Shown here: positions 10,847 through 24,318 of the stretch, one piece after another
How the letters are laid out: each line of letters opens with the position of its first letter
How positions within the stretch are numbered: position 1 is the first letter of the stretch
Assembly (NCBI GenBank): GCA_009760855.2
Contig: WPIO01000442.1
Span: 1-45,179 of the forward strand
From: Cristatella mucedo
Lineage: Eukaryota > Bryozoa > Phylactolaemata > Cristatellidae
Direction of reading: 5' to 3'
Length of the DNA stretch: 45,179 bases
The notes under the pieces: generated by a model
Databases searched by the model: none
What the model saw: only the letters and a program-made list of their open reading frames with translations
Told to the model about the DNA's origin: nothing
Position numbers and translations under genes: made by a program

Positions 10847-13800
10847 GTGCGAAATGCTTTAAACAAGGTGCAGCACTCTGCTGCCAGCCAGCACACGCTC
10901 CGACATGCAGATTTGAACTTTCTAGATATTCCGCGATCTGCTGCGAACTCGTGCGAAACGTGTTATTTACGTGCGAAATGCTCAATAAACAGGTGCAGCA
11001 CTCTGCTGCCAGCCAGCAAGCACGCTCCGACATGCAGATTTGAAAGTTTCTACATATTCCGCGATCTGCTGCGAACTCGTGCGAAACGTGTTATTTACGT
11101 GCGAAATGCTTTAAACAAGGTGCAGCACTCTGCTGCCAGCCAGCCCACGCTCCGACATGCAGATTTGATGTTTTTACATATTCCGCGATCTGCTGCGAAC
11201 TGGTGCGAAACGTGTTATTTCCGTGCGAAATGCTTTAAACAAGGTGCAGCACTCTGCTGGCAGCCAGCACACGCTCCGACATGCAGATTTGAAGTTTCTT
11301 CATATCCCGCGATCTGCTGCGAATTGGTGCAAAACGTTTTATTTACGTGCGAAATGCTTTAAACAAGGTGCAGCACTCTGCTGCCAGCCAGCACATGCTC
11401 CGACATGCAGATTTGAAGTTTCTACATATTCAGCGATCTGCTGCAAACTCGTGCGAAACGTGTTATTTACGTGCGAAATGCTTTAAACAAGGTGCAGCAC
11501 TTTGCTGCCAGTCAGCTCACGCTCCGAAATGCAGATTTGAAGTTTCTACATATTCCGCGATCTGCTGCGAACTCGTGCGAAACGTGTTATTTACGTGCGA
11601 AATGCTTTAAACAAGGTGCAGCACTCTGCTGCCAGCCAGCGCACGCTCCGACATGCAGATTTGAAGTTTCTACATATTCCGCGAGCTGCTGCGAACTCGT
11701 GCGAAACGTGTTATTTACGTGCGAAATGCTTTAAACATGGTGCAGCACTCTGCTGCCAGCCAGCACACGCTCCGACATGCAGATTTGAAGTTTCTACATA
11801 TTACGCGATGTGCTGGAAACTCGTGCGAAACGTGTTATTTACGTGCGAAATGCTTTAAACAAGGTGCAGCACTCTGCTGCCAGCCAGCACACGCTCGGAC
11901 ATGCAGATTTGAACTTTCTAGATATTCCGCGATCTGCTGCGAACTCGTGCGAAACGTGTTATTTACGTGCGAAATGCTTTAAACAAGGTGCAGCACTCTG
12001 CTGCCAGCCAGCACACGCTCCGACATGCAGATTTGAAGTTTCTACATATTCCGCGATCTGCTGCAAACTCGTGCGAAACGTGTTATTTACGTGCGAAATG
12101 CTTTAAACAAGGTGCAGCACTCTGCTGCCAGCCAGGGCACACGCTCCGACATGCAGATTTAAAGTTTCTACATATATTCCGCGATCTGCTGCGAACTCGT
12201 GCCAAACGTGTTATTAGCGTGCGAAATGCTTTAAACATGGTGCAGCACTCTGCTGCCAGTCAGCTCACGCTCCGACATGCAGATTTGAAGTTTCTACATC
12301 TTCCGCGATCTGCTGCGAACTCGTGCGAAACGTGTTATTTACGTGCGAAATGCTTTAAACATGGTGCAGCACTCTGCTGCCAGCCAGGGCACGCTCCGAC
12401 ACGCAAATTTGATGTTTTTACATATTCTGCGATCTGCTGCGAACTCGTGCGAAACGTTTTATTTACGTGCGAAATGCTTTAAACAAGGTGCAGCACTCTG
12501 CTGCCAGCCAGCACACGCTCGGACATGCAGATTTGAAGTTTCTACATATTCCGCGATCTGCTGCGAGTTCGTGCGAAACGTGTTATTTACGTGCGAAATG
12601 CTTTAAACAAGGTGCAGCACTCTGCTGCCAGTCAGCTTACGCTTCGACATGCAGATTTGAAGTTTCTACATATTCCGCGATCTGCTGCGAACCGGTGCGA
12701 AACGTGTTATTTACGTGCGAAATGCTTTAAACAAGGTGCAGCACTCTGCTGCCAGCCAGCGCACGCTCCGACATGCAGATTTGAACTTTCTACATATTCC
12801 GCGATCTGCTGCGAACTCGTGCGAAACGTGTTATTTACGTGCGAAATGCTTTAAACAAGGTGCAGCACTCTGCTGCCAGCCAGGGCACGCTCCGACATGC
12901 AGATTTGAAGTTTCTAGATATTCCGCGATCTGCTGCTAACTCTTGCGAAACGTGTTATTTACGTGCGAAATGCTTTAAAAAAGGTGCAGCACTCTGCTGC
13001 CAGCCAGCACACGCTCGGACATGCAGATTTGAACTTTCTACATATTCCGCGATCTGCTGCAAACTCGTGCGAACGTGTGTTGTTTACGTGCGAAATGCTT
13101 TAAACAAGGTGCAGCACTCTGCTGCCAGCCAGCGCACGCTCCGACATGCAGATTTGAAGTTTCTACATATTCCGCGATCTGCTGCGAACTCGTGCGAAAC
13201 GTGTTATTTACGTGCGAAATGCTTTAAACAAGGTGCAGCACTCTGCTGCCAGCCAGGGCACGCTCCGACATGCAGATTTGAACTTTCTACATATTCCGCG
13301 ATCTGCCGCGAACTCGTGCGAAACGTGTTATTTACGTGCGAAATGCTTTATAAAACAAGGTGCAGCACTCTGCTGCCAGCCAGCACACGCTCCGACATGC
13401 AGATTTGAAGTTTCTACATATTCCGCGATCTGCTGCGAACTCGTGCGAAATGTGTTATTCACGTGCGAAATGCTTTAAACAAGGTGCAGCTCTCTGCTGC
13501 CAGCCAGCACACGCTCCGACATGCAGATTTGAAGTTTCTACATATTCCGCGATCTGCTGCGAACTGGTGCGAAACGTGTTTTTTCGTGCGAAATGCTTTA
13601 AACAAGGTGCAGCACTCTGCTGCCAGCAAGCACACGCTCCGACATGCAGATTTGAAGTTTCTACATATTCCGCGATCTGCTGCGAACTCGTGCGAAACGT
13701 GTTATTTACGTGCGAAATGCTTTAAACAAGGTGCAGCACTCTGCTGCCAGCCAGGGCACGCTCCGACACGCAGATTTGATGTTTGTACATATTCCGCGAT

Positions 13801-13957
13801 CTGCTGCGAACTCGTGCGAAACGTGTTATTTACGTGCGAAATGCTTTAAACAAGGTGCAGCACTCTGCTGCCAGCCAGCGCACGCTCCGACATGCAGATT
13901 TGAAGTTTCTACATATTCCGCGATCTGCTGCGAACTCGTGCGAAACGTGTTATTTAC

Positions 13958-14081
13958 GTTCGAAATGCTTTAAACAAGATACAGCACTCTGCTGCCAGCC
14001 AGGGCACGCTCCGAAATGTAGATTTGAAGTTTCTACATATTCCGCGATCTGCTGCGAACTCGTGCGAAACGTGTTATTTAC
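13958..14081 (+). repeat. Class F unit (CAAGATACAGC)
   Basis: This unit reads CAAGATACAGCACTC instead of CAAGGTGCAGCACTC and continues with GGGCACGCTCCG and AAATGTAG. Two other units share the change: 7,118 and 33,268. At 7,118 and 33,268 a unit with CAAGTTGCAGCACTCAGC follows three and two units later respectively. Here the next unit carries GCGAGCAAGC, part of the same signature. The three sites look like descendants of one block that has gained or lost units. Confidence 0.8.
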
Positions 14082-17000
14082 GTGCGAAATGCTTTAAACA
14101 AGGTGCAGCACTCTGCTGCGAGCAAGCACACGCTCCGACATGCAGATTTGAAGTTTCTACATATTCCGCGATCTGCTGCGAACTCGTGCGAAACGTGTTA
14201 TTTACGTGCGAAATGCTTTAAACAAGGTGCAGCACTCTGCTGCCAGCCAGCACACGCTCCGACATGCAGATTTGAAGTTTCTAGATATTCCGCGATCTGC
14301 TGCGAACTCGTGCGAAATGTGTTATTTACGTGCGAAATGCTTTAAACAAGGTGCAGCACTCTGCTGCCAGCCAGGGCACGCTCCGACATGCAGATTTGAA
14401 GTTTCTACATATTCCGCGATCTGCTGCGAACTCGTGCGAAACGTGTTATTTACGTGCGAAATGCTTTAAACAAGGTGCAGCACTCTGCTGCCAGCCAGCA
14501 CACGCTCCGACATGCAGATTTGAACTTTCTAGATATTCCGCGATCTGCTGCGAACTCGTGCGAAACGTGTTATTTACGTGCGAAATGCTTTAAACAAGGT
14601 GCAGCACTCTGCTGCCAGCCAGCACACGCTCCGACATGCAGATTTGAAGTTTCTACATATTCCGCGATCTGCTGCGAACTCGTGCGAAATGTGTTATTTA
14701 CGTGCGAAATGCTTTAAAACACGGTGCAGCACTCTGCTGCCAGTCAGCGCACGCTCCGAAATGCAGATTTGAAGTTTCTACATATTCCGCGATCTGCTGC
14801 GAACTCGTGCGAAACGTGTTATTTACGTGCGAAATGCTTTAAACATGGTGCAGCACTCTGCTGCCAGCCAGAGCACGCTCCGACATGCAGATTTGAAGTT
14901 TTTACATATTCTGCGATCTGCTGCGAACTCGTGCGAAACGTTTTATTTACGTGCGAAATGCTTTAAACAAGGTGCAGCACTCTGCTGCCAGCCAGCGCAC
15001 GCTCCGACATGCAGATTTGAAGTTTCTACATATTCCGCGATCTGCTGGGAACTTGTTCGAAACGTATTTACGTGCGAAATGCTTTAAACAAGGTGCAGCA
15101 CTCTGCTGCCAGCAAGAGCACACTCCGACATGCAGATTTGAAGTTTCTACATATTCAGCGATCTGCTGCGAACTCGTGCGAAACGTGTTATTTACGTGCG
15201 AAATGCTTTAAACAAGGTGCAGCACTCTGCTGCCAGCAAGCGCACGCTCCGACATGCAGATTTGAAGTTTCTACATATTCCGCGATCTGCTGCGAACTCG
15301 TGCGAAACGTGTTATTTACGTGCGAAATGCTTTAAACATGGTGCAGCACTCTGCTGCCAGCCAGCACACGCTCCGAAATGCAGATTTGAAGTTTCTACAT
15401 ATTCCGCAATCTGCTGCGAACTCGTGCAAAACGTGTTATTTCCGTGCAAAATGCTTTAAACAGGGTGCAGCACTCTGCTGCCAGTCAGCGCACGCTCCGA
15501 CATGCAGATTTGAAGTTTCTACACATTCCGCGATCTGGTGCGAACTCGTGCGAAACGTGTTATTTACGTGCGAAATGCTTTAAAACATGGTGCAGCACTC
15601 TGCTGCCAGCCAGCACACGCTCCGACATGCAGATTTTGAAGTTTCTACATATTCCGAGATCTGCTGCGAACTCGTGCGAAACGTGTTATTTACGTGCGAA
15701 ATGCTTTAAACAAGGTGCAGCACTCTGCTGCCAGCCAGCACACGCTCCGACATGCAGATTTGAAGTTTCTACATATTCTGCGATCTGCTGCGAACTCGTG
15801 CGAAACGTGTTATTTACGTGCGAAATGCTTTAAACAAGGTGCAGCACTCTGCTGCCAGCCAGAGCACGCTCCGACATGCAGATTTGAAGTTTCTACATAT
15901 TCCGCGATCTGCTGCAAACTCGTGCGAAACGTGTTATTTACGTGCGAAATGCTTTAAACAAGGTGCAGCACTCTGCTGCCAGCAAGCACACGCTCCGACA
16001 TGCAGATTTGAAGTTTCTACATATTCCGCGATCTGCTGCTAAACTCGTGCGAAACGTGTTATTTACGTGCGAAATGCTTTAAACATGGTGCAGCACTCTG
16101 CTGCCAGCCAGCACACGCTCCGGACATGCAGATTTGAAGTTTCTACATATTCCGCGATCTGCTGCGAACTCGTGCGAAACGTGTTATTTACGTGCGAAAT
16201 GCTTTAACAAGGTGCAGCACTCTGCTGCCAGCCAGCACACGCTCCGACATGCAGATTTGAAGTTTCTACATATTCCGCGATCTGCTGCGAACTTGTGCGA
16301 AACGTGTTATTTACGTGCGAAATGCTTTAAACATTGTGCACCACTCTGCTGCCAGCCAGCACACGCTCCGACATGCAGATTTGAACTTTCTAGATATTCC
16401 GCGATCTGCTGCGAACTCGTGCGAAACGTGTTATTTACGTGCGAAATGCTTTAAACATGGTGCAGCACTCTGCTGCCAGCTAGCCCAAGCTCCGACATGC
16501 AGATTTGAAGTTTCTACATATTCCGCGACCTGCTGCGAACTCGTGCGAAACGTGTTATTTACGTGCGAAATGCTCAATACAAGGTGCAGCACTCTGCTGC
16601 CAGCCAGCGCACGCTCCCGACATGCAGATTTGAAGTTTCTACATATTCCGCGATCTGCTGCGAACTCGTGCAAAACGTGTTATTTACGTGCGAAATGCTT
16701 TAAACAAGGTGCAGCACTCTGCTGCCAGCCAGCACACGCTCCGACATGCAGATTTGAAGTTTCTACATATTCAGCGATCTGCTGCGAACTCGTGCGAAAC
16801 GTGTTATTTACGTGCGAAATGCTTTAAACATGGTGCAGCACTCTGCTGCCAGCCAGCACACGCTCCGACATGCAGATTTGAAGTTTCTACATATTCCGCG
16901 ATCTGCTGCGAACTCGTGCGAAACGTTTTATTTACGTGCGAAATGCTTTAAACAAGGTGCAGCACTCTGCTGCCAGCCAGCACACGCTCCGACATGCAGA

Positions 17001-18302
17001 TTTGAAGTTTCTACATATTCCGCGATCTGCTGCGAACTCGTGCGAAACGTGTTATTTACGTGCGAAATGCTTTAAACAAGGTGCAGCACTCTGCTGCCAG
17101 TCAGCACACGCTCCGACATGCAGATTTGAAGTTTCTACATATTCCGCGATCTGCTGCGAACTCGTGCGAAACGTGTTATTTACGTGCGAAATGCTTTAAC
17201 CCTGGTGCAGCCCTCTGCTGCCAGTCCGACCACGCTCCGACATGCAGATTTGAAGTTTCTACATATTCCGCGATCTGCTGGGAACTCGTGCGAAACGTGT
17301 TATTTACGTGCGAAATGCTTTAAACAAGGTGCAGCACTCTGCTGCCAGCAAGCGCACGCTCCGACATGCAGATTTGAAGTTTCTACATATTCCGCGATCT
17401 GCTGCGAACTGGTGCGAAACGTGTTATTTACGTGCGAAATGCTTTAAACAAGGTGCAGCACTCTGCTGCCAGCCAGAGCACGCTCCGACACGCAGATTTG
17501 AAGTTTCTACATATTCCGCGATCTGCTGCGAACTCGTGCGAAACGTGTTATTTACGTGCGAAATGCTTTAAACAAGGTGCAGCACTCTGCTGCCAGCCAG
17601 CGCACGCTCCGACATGCAGATTTGATGTTTCTACATATTCCGCGATCTGCTGCGAACTCGTGCGAAACGTGTTATTTACGTGCGAAATGCTTTAAACATG
17701 GTGCAGCACTCTGCTGCCAGCCAGCCCATGCTCCGACATGCAGATTTGAAGTTTCTACATATTCTGTGATCTGCTGCGAACTCGTGCGAACGTGTGTTAT
17801 TTACGTGCGAAATGCTTTAAACAAGGTGCAGCACTCTGCTGCCAGCCAGCCCACGCTCCGACATGCAGATTTGAAGTTTCTACATATTCCGCGATCTGCT
17901 GCGAACTCGTGCGAAACGTGTTATTTACGTGCGAAATGCTTTAAACAAGGTGCAGCACTCTGCTGCGAGCTAGCACACGCTCTGACATGCAGATTTGAAG
18001 TTTCTACATATTCCGCGATCTGCCGCGAACTCGTGCGAAACGTGTTATTTACGTGCGAAATGCTTTAAACAAGGTGCAGCACTCTGCTGCCAGCCAGCAC
18101 ACGCTCCGACATGCAGATTTGAAGTTTCTGCATATTTTGCGATCTGCTGCGAGTTCGTGCGAAACGTGTTATTTACGTGCGAAATGCTTTAAACAAGGTG
18201 CAGCACTCTGCTGCCAGTCAGCTTACGCTTCGACATGCAGATTTGAAGTTTCTACATATTCCGCGATCTGCTGCGAACTCGTGCGAAAAACGTGTTATTT
18301 AC

Positions 18303-18369
18303 GTGCGAAATGCTTTAAACAAGGTGCAGCACTCTGCTGCCAGGAACTCGTGCGAAACGTGTTATTTAC
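18303..18369 (+). repeat. Truncated unit, 67 bp
   Basis: The unit start at 18,303 and the next at 18,370 are only 67 bp apart. The sequence runs from CTCTGCTGCCAG directly into GAACTCGTGCG, removing 57 bp from the centre of the unit. CTGCTGC lies next to both deletion ends in a normal unit, and variant units with GCTAGGAACTC or GCTGGGAACTC would supply an AG or GG overlap. Slippage or microhomology-mediated deletion is the likely cause. Confidence 0.85.
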
Positions 18370-18617
18370 GTGCGAAATGCTTTAAACAAGGTGCAGCACT
18401 CTGCTGCCAGCCAGCGCACGCTCTGACATGCAGATTTGAAGTTTCTACATATTCCGCGATCTGCTGCGAACTGGTGTGAAACGTGTTATTTACGTGCGAA
18501 ATGCTTTAAACATGGTGCAGCACTCTGCTGCCAGCCAGCACACGCTCGGACATGCAGATTTGAAGTTTCTACATATTCCGCGATCTGCTGCGAACTCGTG
18601 CAAAACGTGTTATTTAC

Positions 18618-18990
18618 GTGCGAAATGCTTTAAAGAAGGTGCAGCACTCTGCTGCCAGCCAGGGCACGCTCCGACATGCAGATTTGAATGTTTCTACATA
18701 TTCCGCGATCTGCTAGGAACTCGTGCGAAACGTGTTATTTGCGTGCGAAATGCTTTAAACATGGTGCAGCACTCTGCTGCCAGCCAGCACACGCTCGGAC
18801 ATGCAGATTTGAACTTTCTAGATATTCCGCGATCTGCTGCAAACTCGTGCGAAATGTGTTTTTCGAAAGGGAAATGCTCAATACAAGGTAAAGCACTCTG
18901 GTGCCAGCCAGCGCACGCTCCTAAATGTAGATTAGAAGTTTCTACATATTCCGCGATCTGCTGCGAACTCGTGCGAAACGTGTTATTTAC
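18618..18990 (+). repeat. Marker cassette C, copy 6
   Basis: It opens with CTTTAAAGAAGG preceded by TGCAAAACGTG, private variants shared with copy 2 at 2,774. The first unit has one extra base (GAATGTTTCTAC) and GCTAGGAACTCG. The second unit has ordinary CATGG and CACTCTGCTGCC instead of AAATGG and CACGCTGCTGCC. The third has TTCGAA at 18,862, GGTAAAGCACTCTGG and CTCCTAAATGTAG. A B unit follows three units after the anchor at 19,239. Confidence 0.9.
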
Positions 18991-20106
18991 GTGCGAAATG
19001 CTTTAAACAAGGTGCAGCACTCTGCTGCCAGCCAGCTCACGCTCCGACATGCAGATTTGAAGTTTCTACATATTCCGCGATCTGCTGCGAACTCGTGCGA
19101 AACGTGTTATTTACGTGCGAAATGCTTTAAACAAGGTGCAGCACTCTGCTGCCAGCCAGCACACGCTCCGACACGCAGATTTGAACTTTCTAGATATTCT
19201 GCGATCTGCTGCGAACTCGTGCAAAATGTGTTATTCGACTGCGAAATGCTCAATACAAGGTGCAGCATTTTGCTGCCAGTCAGCGCACGCTCCGACATGC
19301 AGATTTGAAGTTTCTACATATTCTGCGATCTGCTGCGAACTCGTGCGAAACGTGTTATTTACGTGCGAAATGCTTTAAACAAGGTGCAGCACTCTGCTGC
19401 CAGCCAGCCCACGCTCCGACATGCAGATTTGAAGTTTCTACATATTCCGCGATCTGCTGCGAACTCGTGCGAAACGTGTTATTTACGTGCGAAATGCTTT
19501 AAACATAGTGCAGCACTCTGCTGCCAGTCAGCCCACGCTCGACATGCAGATTTGAAGTTTTCTACAGATTCCGCGATCTGCTGCGAACTGGTGCGAAACG
19601 TGTTATTTACGTGCGAAATGCTTTAAACAAGGTGCAGCACTCTGCTGCCAGCCAGCTCACGCTCCGAAATGTAGATTTGAAGTTTCTACATATTCCGCGA
19701 TCTGCTGCGAACTCGTGCGAAACGTGTTATTTACGTGCGAAATGCTTTAAACAAGGTGCAGCACTCTGCTGCCAGCCAGAGCACGCTCCGACCCGTAGAT
19801 TTGAAGTTTCTACATATTCCGCGATCTGCTGGAAACTTGTGCGAAACGTGGTATTTACGTGCGAAATGCTTTAAACAAGGTGCAGCACTCTGCTGCCAGC
19901 AAGCGCACGCTCCGACATGCAGATTTGAAGTTTCTACATATTCCGCGATCTGCTGCGAACTCGTGCAAAACGTGTTATTTACGTGCGAAATGCTTTAAAC
20001 ATGGTGCAGCACTCTGCTGCCAGCCAGCACACGCTCGGACATGCAGATTTGAAGTTTCTACATATTCCGCGATCTGCCGCGAACTCGTGCAAAACGTGTT
20101 ATTTAC

Positions 20107-20478
20107 GTGCGAAATGCTTTAAACAAGGTGCAGCACTCTGCTGCCAGCCAGGGCACGCTCCGACAGGCAGATGTGATGTTTCTACATATTCCGCGATCTG
20201 CTGCGAACTCGTGCGAAACGTGTTATTTGCGTGCGAAATGCTTTAAACATGGTGCAGCATGCTGCTGCCAGCCAGCACACGCTCGGACATGCAGATTTGA
20301 ACTTTCTAGATATTCCGCGATCTGCTGCAAACTCGTGCGAAATGTGTTTTTCGAAAGCGAAATGCTCAATACAAGGTAAAGCACTCTGGTGCCAGCCAGC
20401 ACACGCTCGGACATGCAGATTTGAAGTTTCTACATATTCCGCGATCTGCTGCGAACTCGTGCGAAACGTGTTATTTAC
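20107..20478 (+). repeat. Marker cassette C, copy 7, chimeric third unit
   Basis: TTCGAA at 20,350 is exactly 1,488 bp (12 units) after copy 6. The first unit has ACAGGCAGATGTGATG; the third starts with CGAAAGCG and GGTAAAGCACTCTGG but switches at about 20,400 to ordinary CACACGCTCGGACATGC instead of CTCCTAAATGTAG. A B unit follows three units later at 20,727, as after copy 6, so the cassette plus its follower is duplicated as a 12-unit period. Confidence 0.9.
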
Positions 20479-22216
20479 GTGCGAAATGCTTTAAACAAGG
20501 TGCAGCACTCTGCTGCCAGCCAGGGCACGCTCCGACATGCAGATTTGAAGTTTCTACATATTCCGCGATCTGCCGCGAACTCGTGCGAAACGTGTTATTT
20601 ACGTGCGAAATGCTTTAAACAAGGTGCAGCACTCTGCTGCCAGCCAGCACACGCTCCGACATGCAGATTTGAACTTTCTACATATTCCGCGATCTGCTGC
20701 GAACTCGTGCGAAATGTGTTATTCGAGTGCGAAATGCTCAATACAAGGTGCAGCACTTTGCTGCCAGTCAGCTCACGCTCCGAAATGTAGATTTGAAGTT
20801 TCTACATATTCCGCGATCTGCTGCGAACTCGTGCGAAACGTGTTATTTACGTGCGAAATGCTTTAAACAAGGTGCAGCACTCTGCTGCCAGCCAGCACAC
20901 GCTCCGACATGCAGATTTGAAGTTTCTACAGATTCCGCGATCTGCTGCGAACTCGTGCGAAACGTGTTATTTACGTGCGAAATGCTTTAAACAAGGTGCA
21001 GCACTCTGCTGCCAGCCAGGGCACGCTCCGACATGCAGATTTGAAGTTTCTACATATTCCGCGATCTGCTGCGAACTGGTGCAAAACGTGTGTTATTTAC
21101 GTGCGAAATGCTTTAAACAAGGTGCAGCACTCTGCTGCCAGCCAGCAGCACGCTCCGACATGCAGATTTGAAGTTTCTACATATTCCGCGATCTGCTGCG
21201 AACTCGTGCGAAACGTGTTATTTACGTGCGAAATGCTTTAAACAAGGTGCAGCACTCTGCTGCCAGCCAGCCAGCACGCTCAGCAGATTAGAAGTTTCTA
21301 CATATTCCGCGATCTGCTGGGAACTAGTGCGAAACGTGTTATTTACGTGCGAAATGCTTTAAACAAGGTGCAGCACTCTGCTGCCAGCCAGCGCACGCTC
21401 CGACATGCAGATTTGAAGTTTCTACATATTCCGCGATCTGCTGCGAACTCGTGCGAAACGTGTTTTTTACGTGCGAAATGCTTTAAACATGGTGCAGCAC
21501 TCTGCTGCCAGCCAGCACACGCTCGGACATGCAGATTTGAAAGTTTCTACATATTCCGCGATCTGCTGCGAAACTCGTGCGAAACGTGTTATTTACGTGC
21601 GAAATGCTTTAAACAAGGTGCAGCACTCTGCTGCCAGCCAGGGCACGCTCCGACATGCAGATTTGATGTTTCTACATATTCCGCGATCTGCTGCGAACTC
21701 GTGCGAAACGTGTTATTTACGTGCGAAATGCCTTAAACAAGGTGCAGCACTCTGCTGCCAGCAAGCTCACGCTCCGACATGCAGATTTGAAGTTTCTACA
21801 TATTCCGCGATCTGCTGGAAACTCGTGCGAAACGTGTTATTTACGTGCGAAATGCTCAAAACAAGGTGCAGCACTCTGCTGCCAGCCAGCGCACGCTCCG
21901 ACATGCAGATTTGAAGTTTCTACATATTCCGCGATCTGCTGCGAACTCGTGCGAAACGTGTTATTTACGTGCGAAATGCTTTAAACAAGGTGCAGCACTC
22001 TGCTGCCAGCCAGTGCACGCTCCGACATGCAGATTTGATGTTTCTACATATTCCGCGATCTGCTGCAAACTCGTGCGAAACGTGTTATTTACGTGCGAAA
22101 TGCTTTAAACAAGGTGCAGCACTCTGCTGCCAGCCAGCACACGCTCCGACATGCAGATTTGAACTTTCTAGATATTCCGCGATCTGCTGCGAACTCGTGC
22201 GAAACGTGTTTTTTAC

Positions 22217-22324
22217 GTGCGAAATGGTTTAAACAAGGTGCAGCACTCTGCTGCAGACATGCAGATTTGAAGTTTCTACATATTCCGCGATCTGCTGCGA
22301 ACTCGTGCGAAACGTGTTATTTAC
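22217..22324 (+). repeat. Truncated unit, 108 bp
   Basis: CTCTGCTGCAGACATGCAG joins the hairpin segment directly to the ACATGCAG segment, losing 16 bp containing the CCAGCCAGCACACGCTCC region. The unit also has CGAAATGG instead of CGAAATGC and is preceded by GTGTTTTTTACG, so it is multiply variant. Confidence 0.85.
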
Positions 22325-24318
22325 GTGCGAAATGCTTTAAACAAGGTGCAGCACTCTGCTGCCAGCCAGCCCACGCTCCGACATGCAGATTTGAAGTTTC
22401 TACATATTCCGCGATCTGCTGCGAACTCGTGCGAAACGTGTTATTTACGTGCGAAATGCTTTAAACAAGGTGCAGCACTCTGCTGCCAGCCAGCACACGC
22501 TCCGACATGCAGATTTGAAGTTTCTACATATTCAGCGATCTGCCGCAAACTCGTGCGAAACGTGTTATTTACGTGCGAAATGCTTTAAACAAGGTGCAGC
22601 ACTCTGCTGCCAGCCAGGCACGCTCCGACATGCAGATTTGAAGTTTTTCTACATATTCCGCGATCTGCTGCGAAACTAGTGCGAAACGTGTTATTTACGT
22701 GCGAAATGCTTTAAACAAGGTGCAGCACTCTGCTGCCAGCCAGGGCACGCTCCGACATGCAGATTTGAAGTTTCTACATATTCCGCGATCTGCTGCGAAC
22801 TCGTGCGAAACGTGTTATTTACGTGCGAAATGCTTTAAACATGGTGCAGCACTCTGCTGCCAGCCAGCACACGCTCCGACATGCAGATTTGAAGTTTCTA
22901 CATATTCCGCGATCTGCTGCGAACTCGTGCGAAATGTGTTATTTACGTGCGAAATGCTTTAAACAAGGTGCAGCACTCTGCTGCCAGCCAGCACACGCTC
23001 CGACATGCAGATTTGAAGTTTCTACAGATTCCGCGATCTGCTGCGAACTCGTGCGAAACGTGTTATTTACGTGCGAAATGCTTTAAACATGGTGCAGCAC
23101 TCTGCTGCAGCAGCCAGCACACGCTCTGATATGTAGATTTGAACTTTCTAGATATTCCGCGATCTGCTGCGAACTCGTGCGAAACGTGTTATTTACGTGC
23201 GAAATGCTTTAAACAAGGTGCAGCACTCTGCTGCCAGCCAGCACAAGCTCCGACATGCAGATTTGAACTTTCTACAGATTCCGCGATCTGCTGCAAACTC
23301 GTGCGAAACGTGTTATTTACGTGCGAAATGCTTTAAACAAGGTGCAGCACACTCTGCTGCCAGCCAGCGCACGCTCCGACATGCAGATTTGAAGTTTCTA
23401 CATATTCCGCGATCTGCTGCGAACTCGTGCGAAACGTGTTATTTACGTGCGAAATGCTTTTAAAATGGTGCAGCACTCTGCTGCCAGCCAGCAGCACGCT
23501 CCGACATGCAGATTTGAAGTTTCTACATATTCCGCGATCTGCTGCGAAGTAGTGCGAAACGTGTTATTTACGTGCGAAATGCTTTAAACAAGGTGCAGCA
23601 CTCTGCTGCCAGCCAGCACACGCTCCGACATGCAGATTTGAAGTTTCTACATATTCTGCGATCTGCTGCGAACTCGTGCGAAACGTGTTATTTACGTGCG
23701 AAATGCTTTAAACAAGGTGCAGCACTCTGCTGCCAGCCAGCACACGCTCCCACACGCAGATTTGAAGTTTCTACATATTCCGCGATCTGCTGCGAACTCG
23801 TGCGAAACGTGTTATTTACGTGCGAAATGCTTTAAACAAGGTGCAGCACTCTGCTGCCAGCCAGCACACGCTCGGACATGCAGATTTGAACTTTCTAGAT
23901 ATTCCGCGATCTGCTGCGAACTCGTGCGAAACGTGTTATTTACGTGCGAAATGCTTTAAACAAGGTGCAGCACTCTGCTGCCAGCCAGCACACGCTCCGA
24001 CATGCAGATTTGAAGTTTCTAGATATTCCGCGATCTGCTGCGAACTCGTGCGAAACGTGTTATTTACGTGCGAAATGCTTTAAACAAGGTGCAGCACTCT
24101 GCTGCTGCCAGCCAGCACACGCTCCGACATGCAGATTTGAAGTTTCTACATATTCCGCGATCTGCTGCGAACTCGTGCGAAACGTGTTATTTACGTGCGA
24201 AATGCTTTAAACAGGGTGCAGCACTCTGCTACCAGCCAGGGCACGCTCCGACACGCAGATTTGATGTTTCTACATATTCCGCGATCTGCTGCGAACTCGT
24301 GCAAAACGTGTTATTTAC

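Larger units (their letters stand above)
10971..18617 (+). repeat. Homogeneous domain 1
   Basis: About 62 units, mostly close to the reference, carrying common polymorphisms: CAAGG or CATGG after CTTTAAA; GCACACG, GCGCACG or GGGCACG after the second CCAG; GAAGTTTCTACAT or GAACTTTCTAGAT. Only one B unit is present (16,563). A class F unit (CAAGATACAGC) is at 13,958. Small indels are scattered, with one large truncation at 18,303. No gene, RNA or mobile element was seen. Confidence 0.85.
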
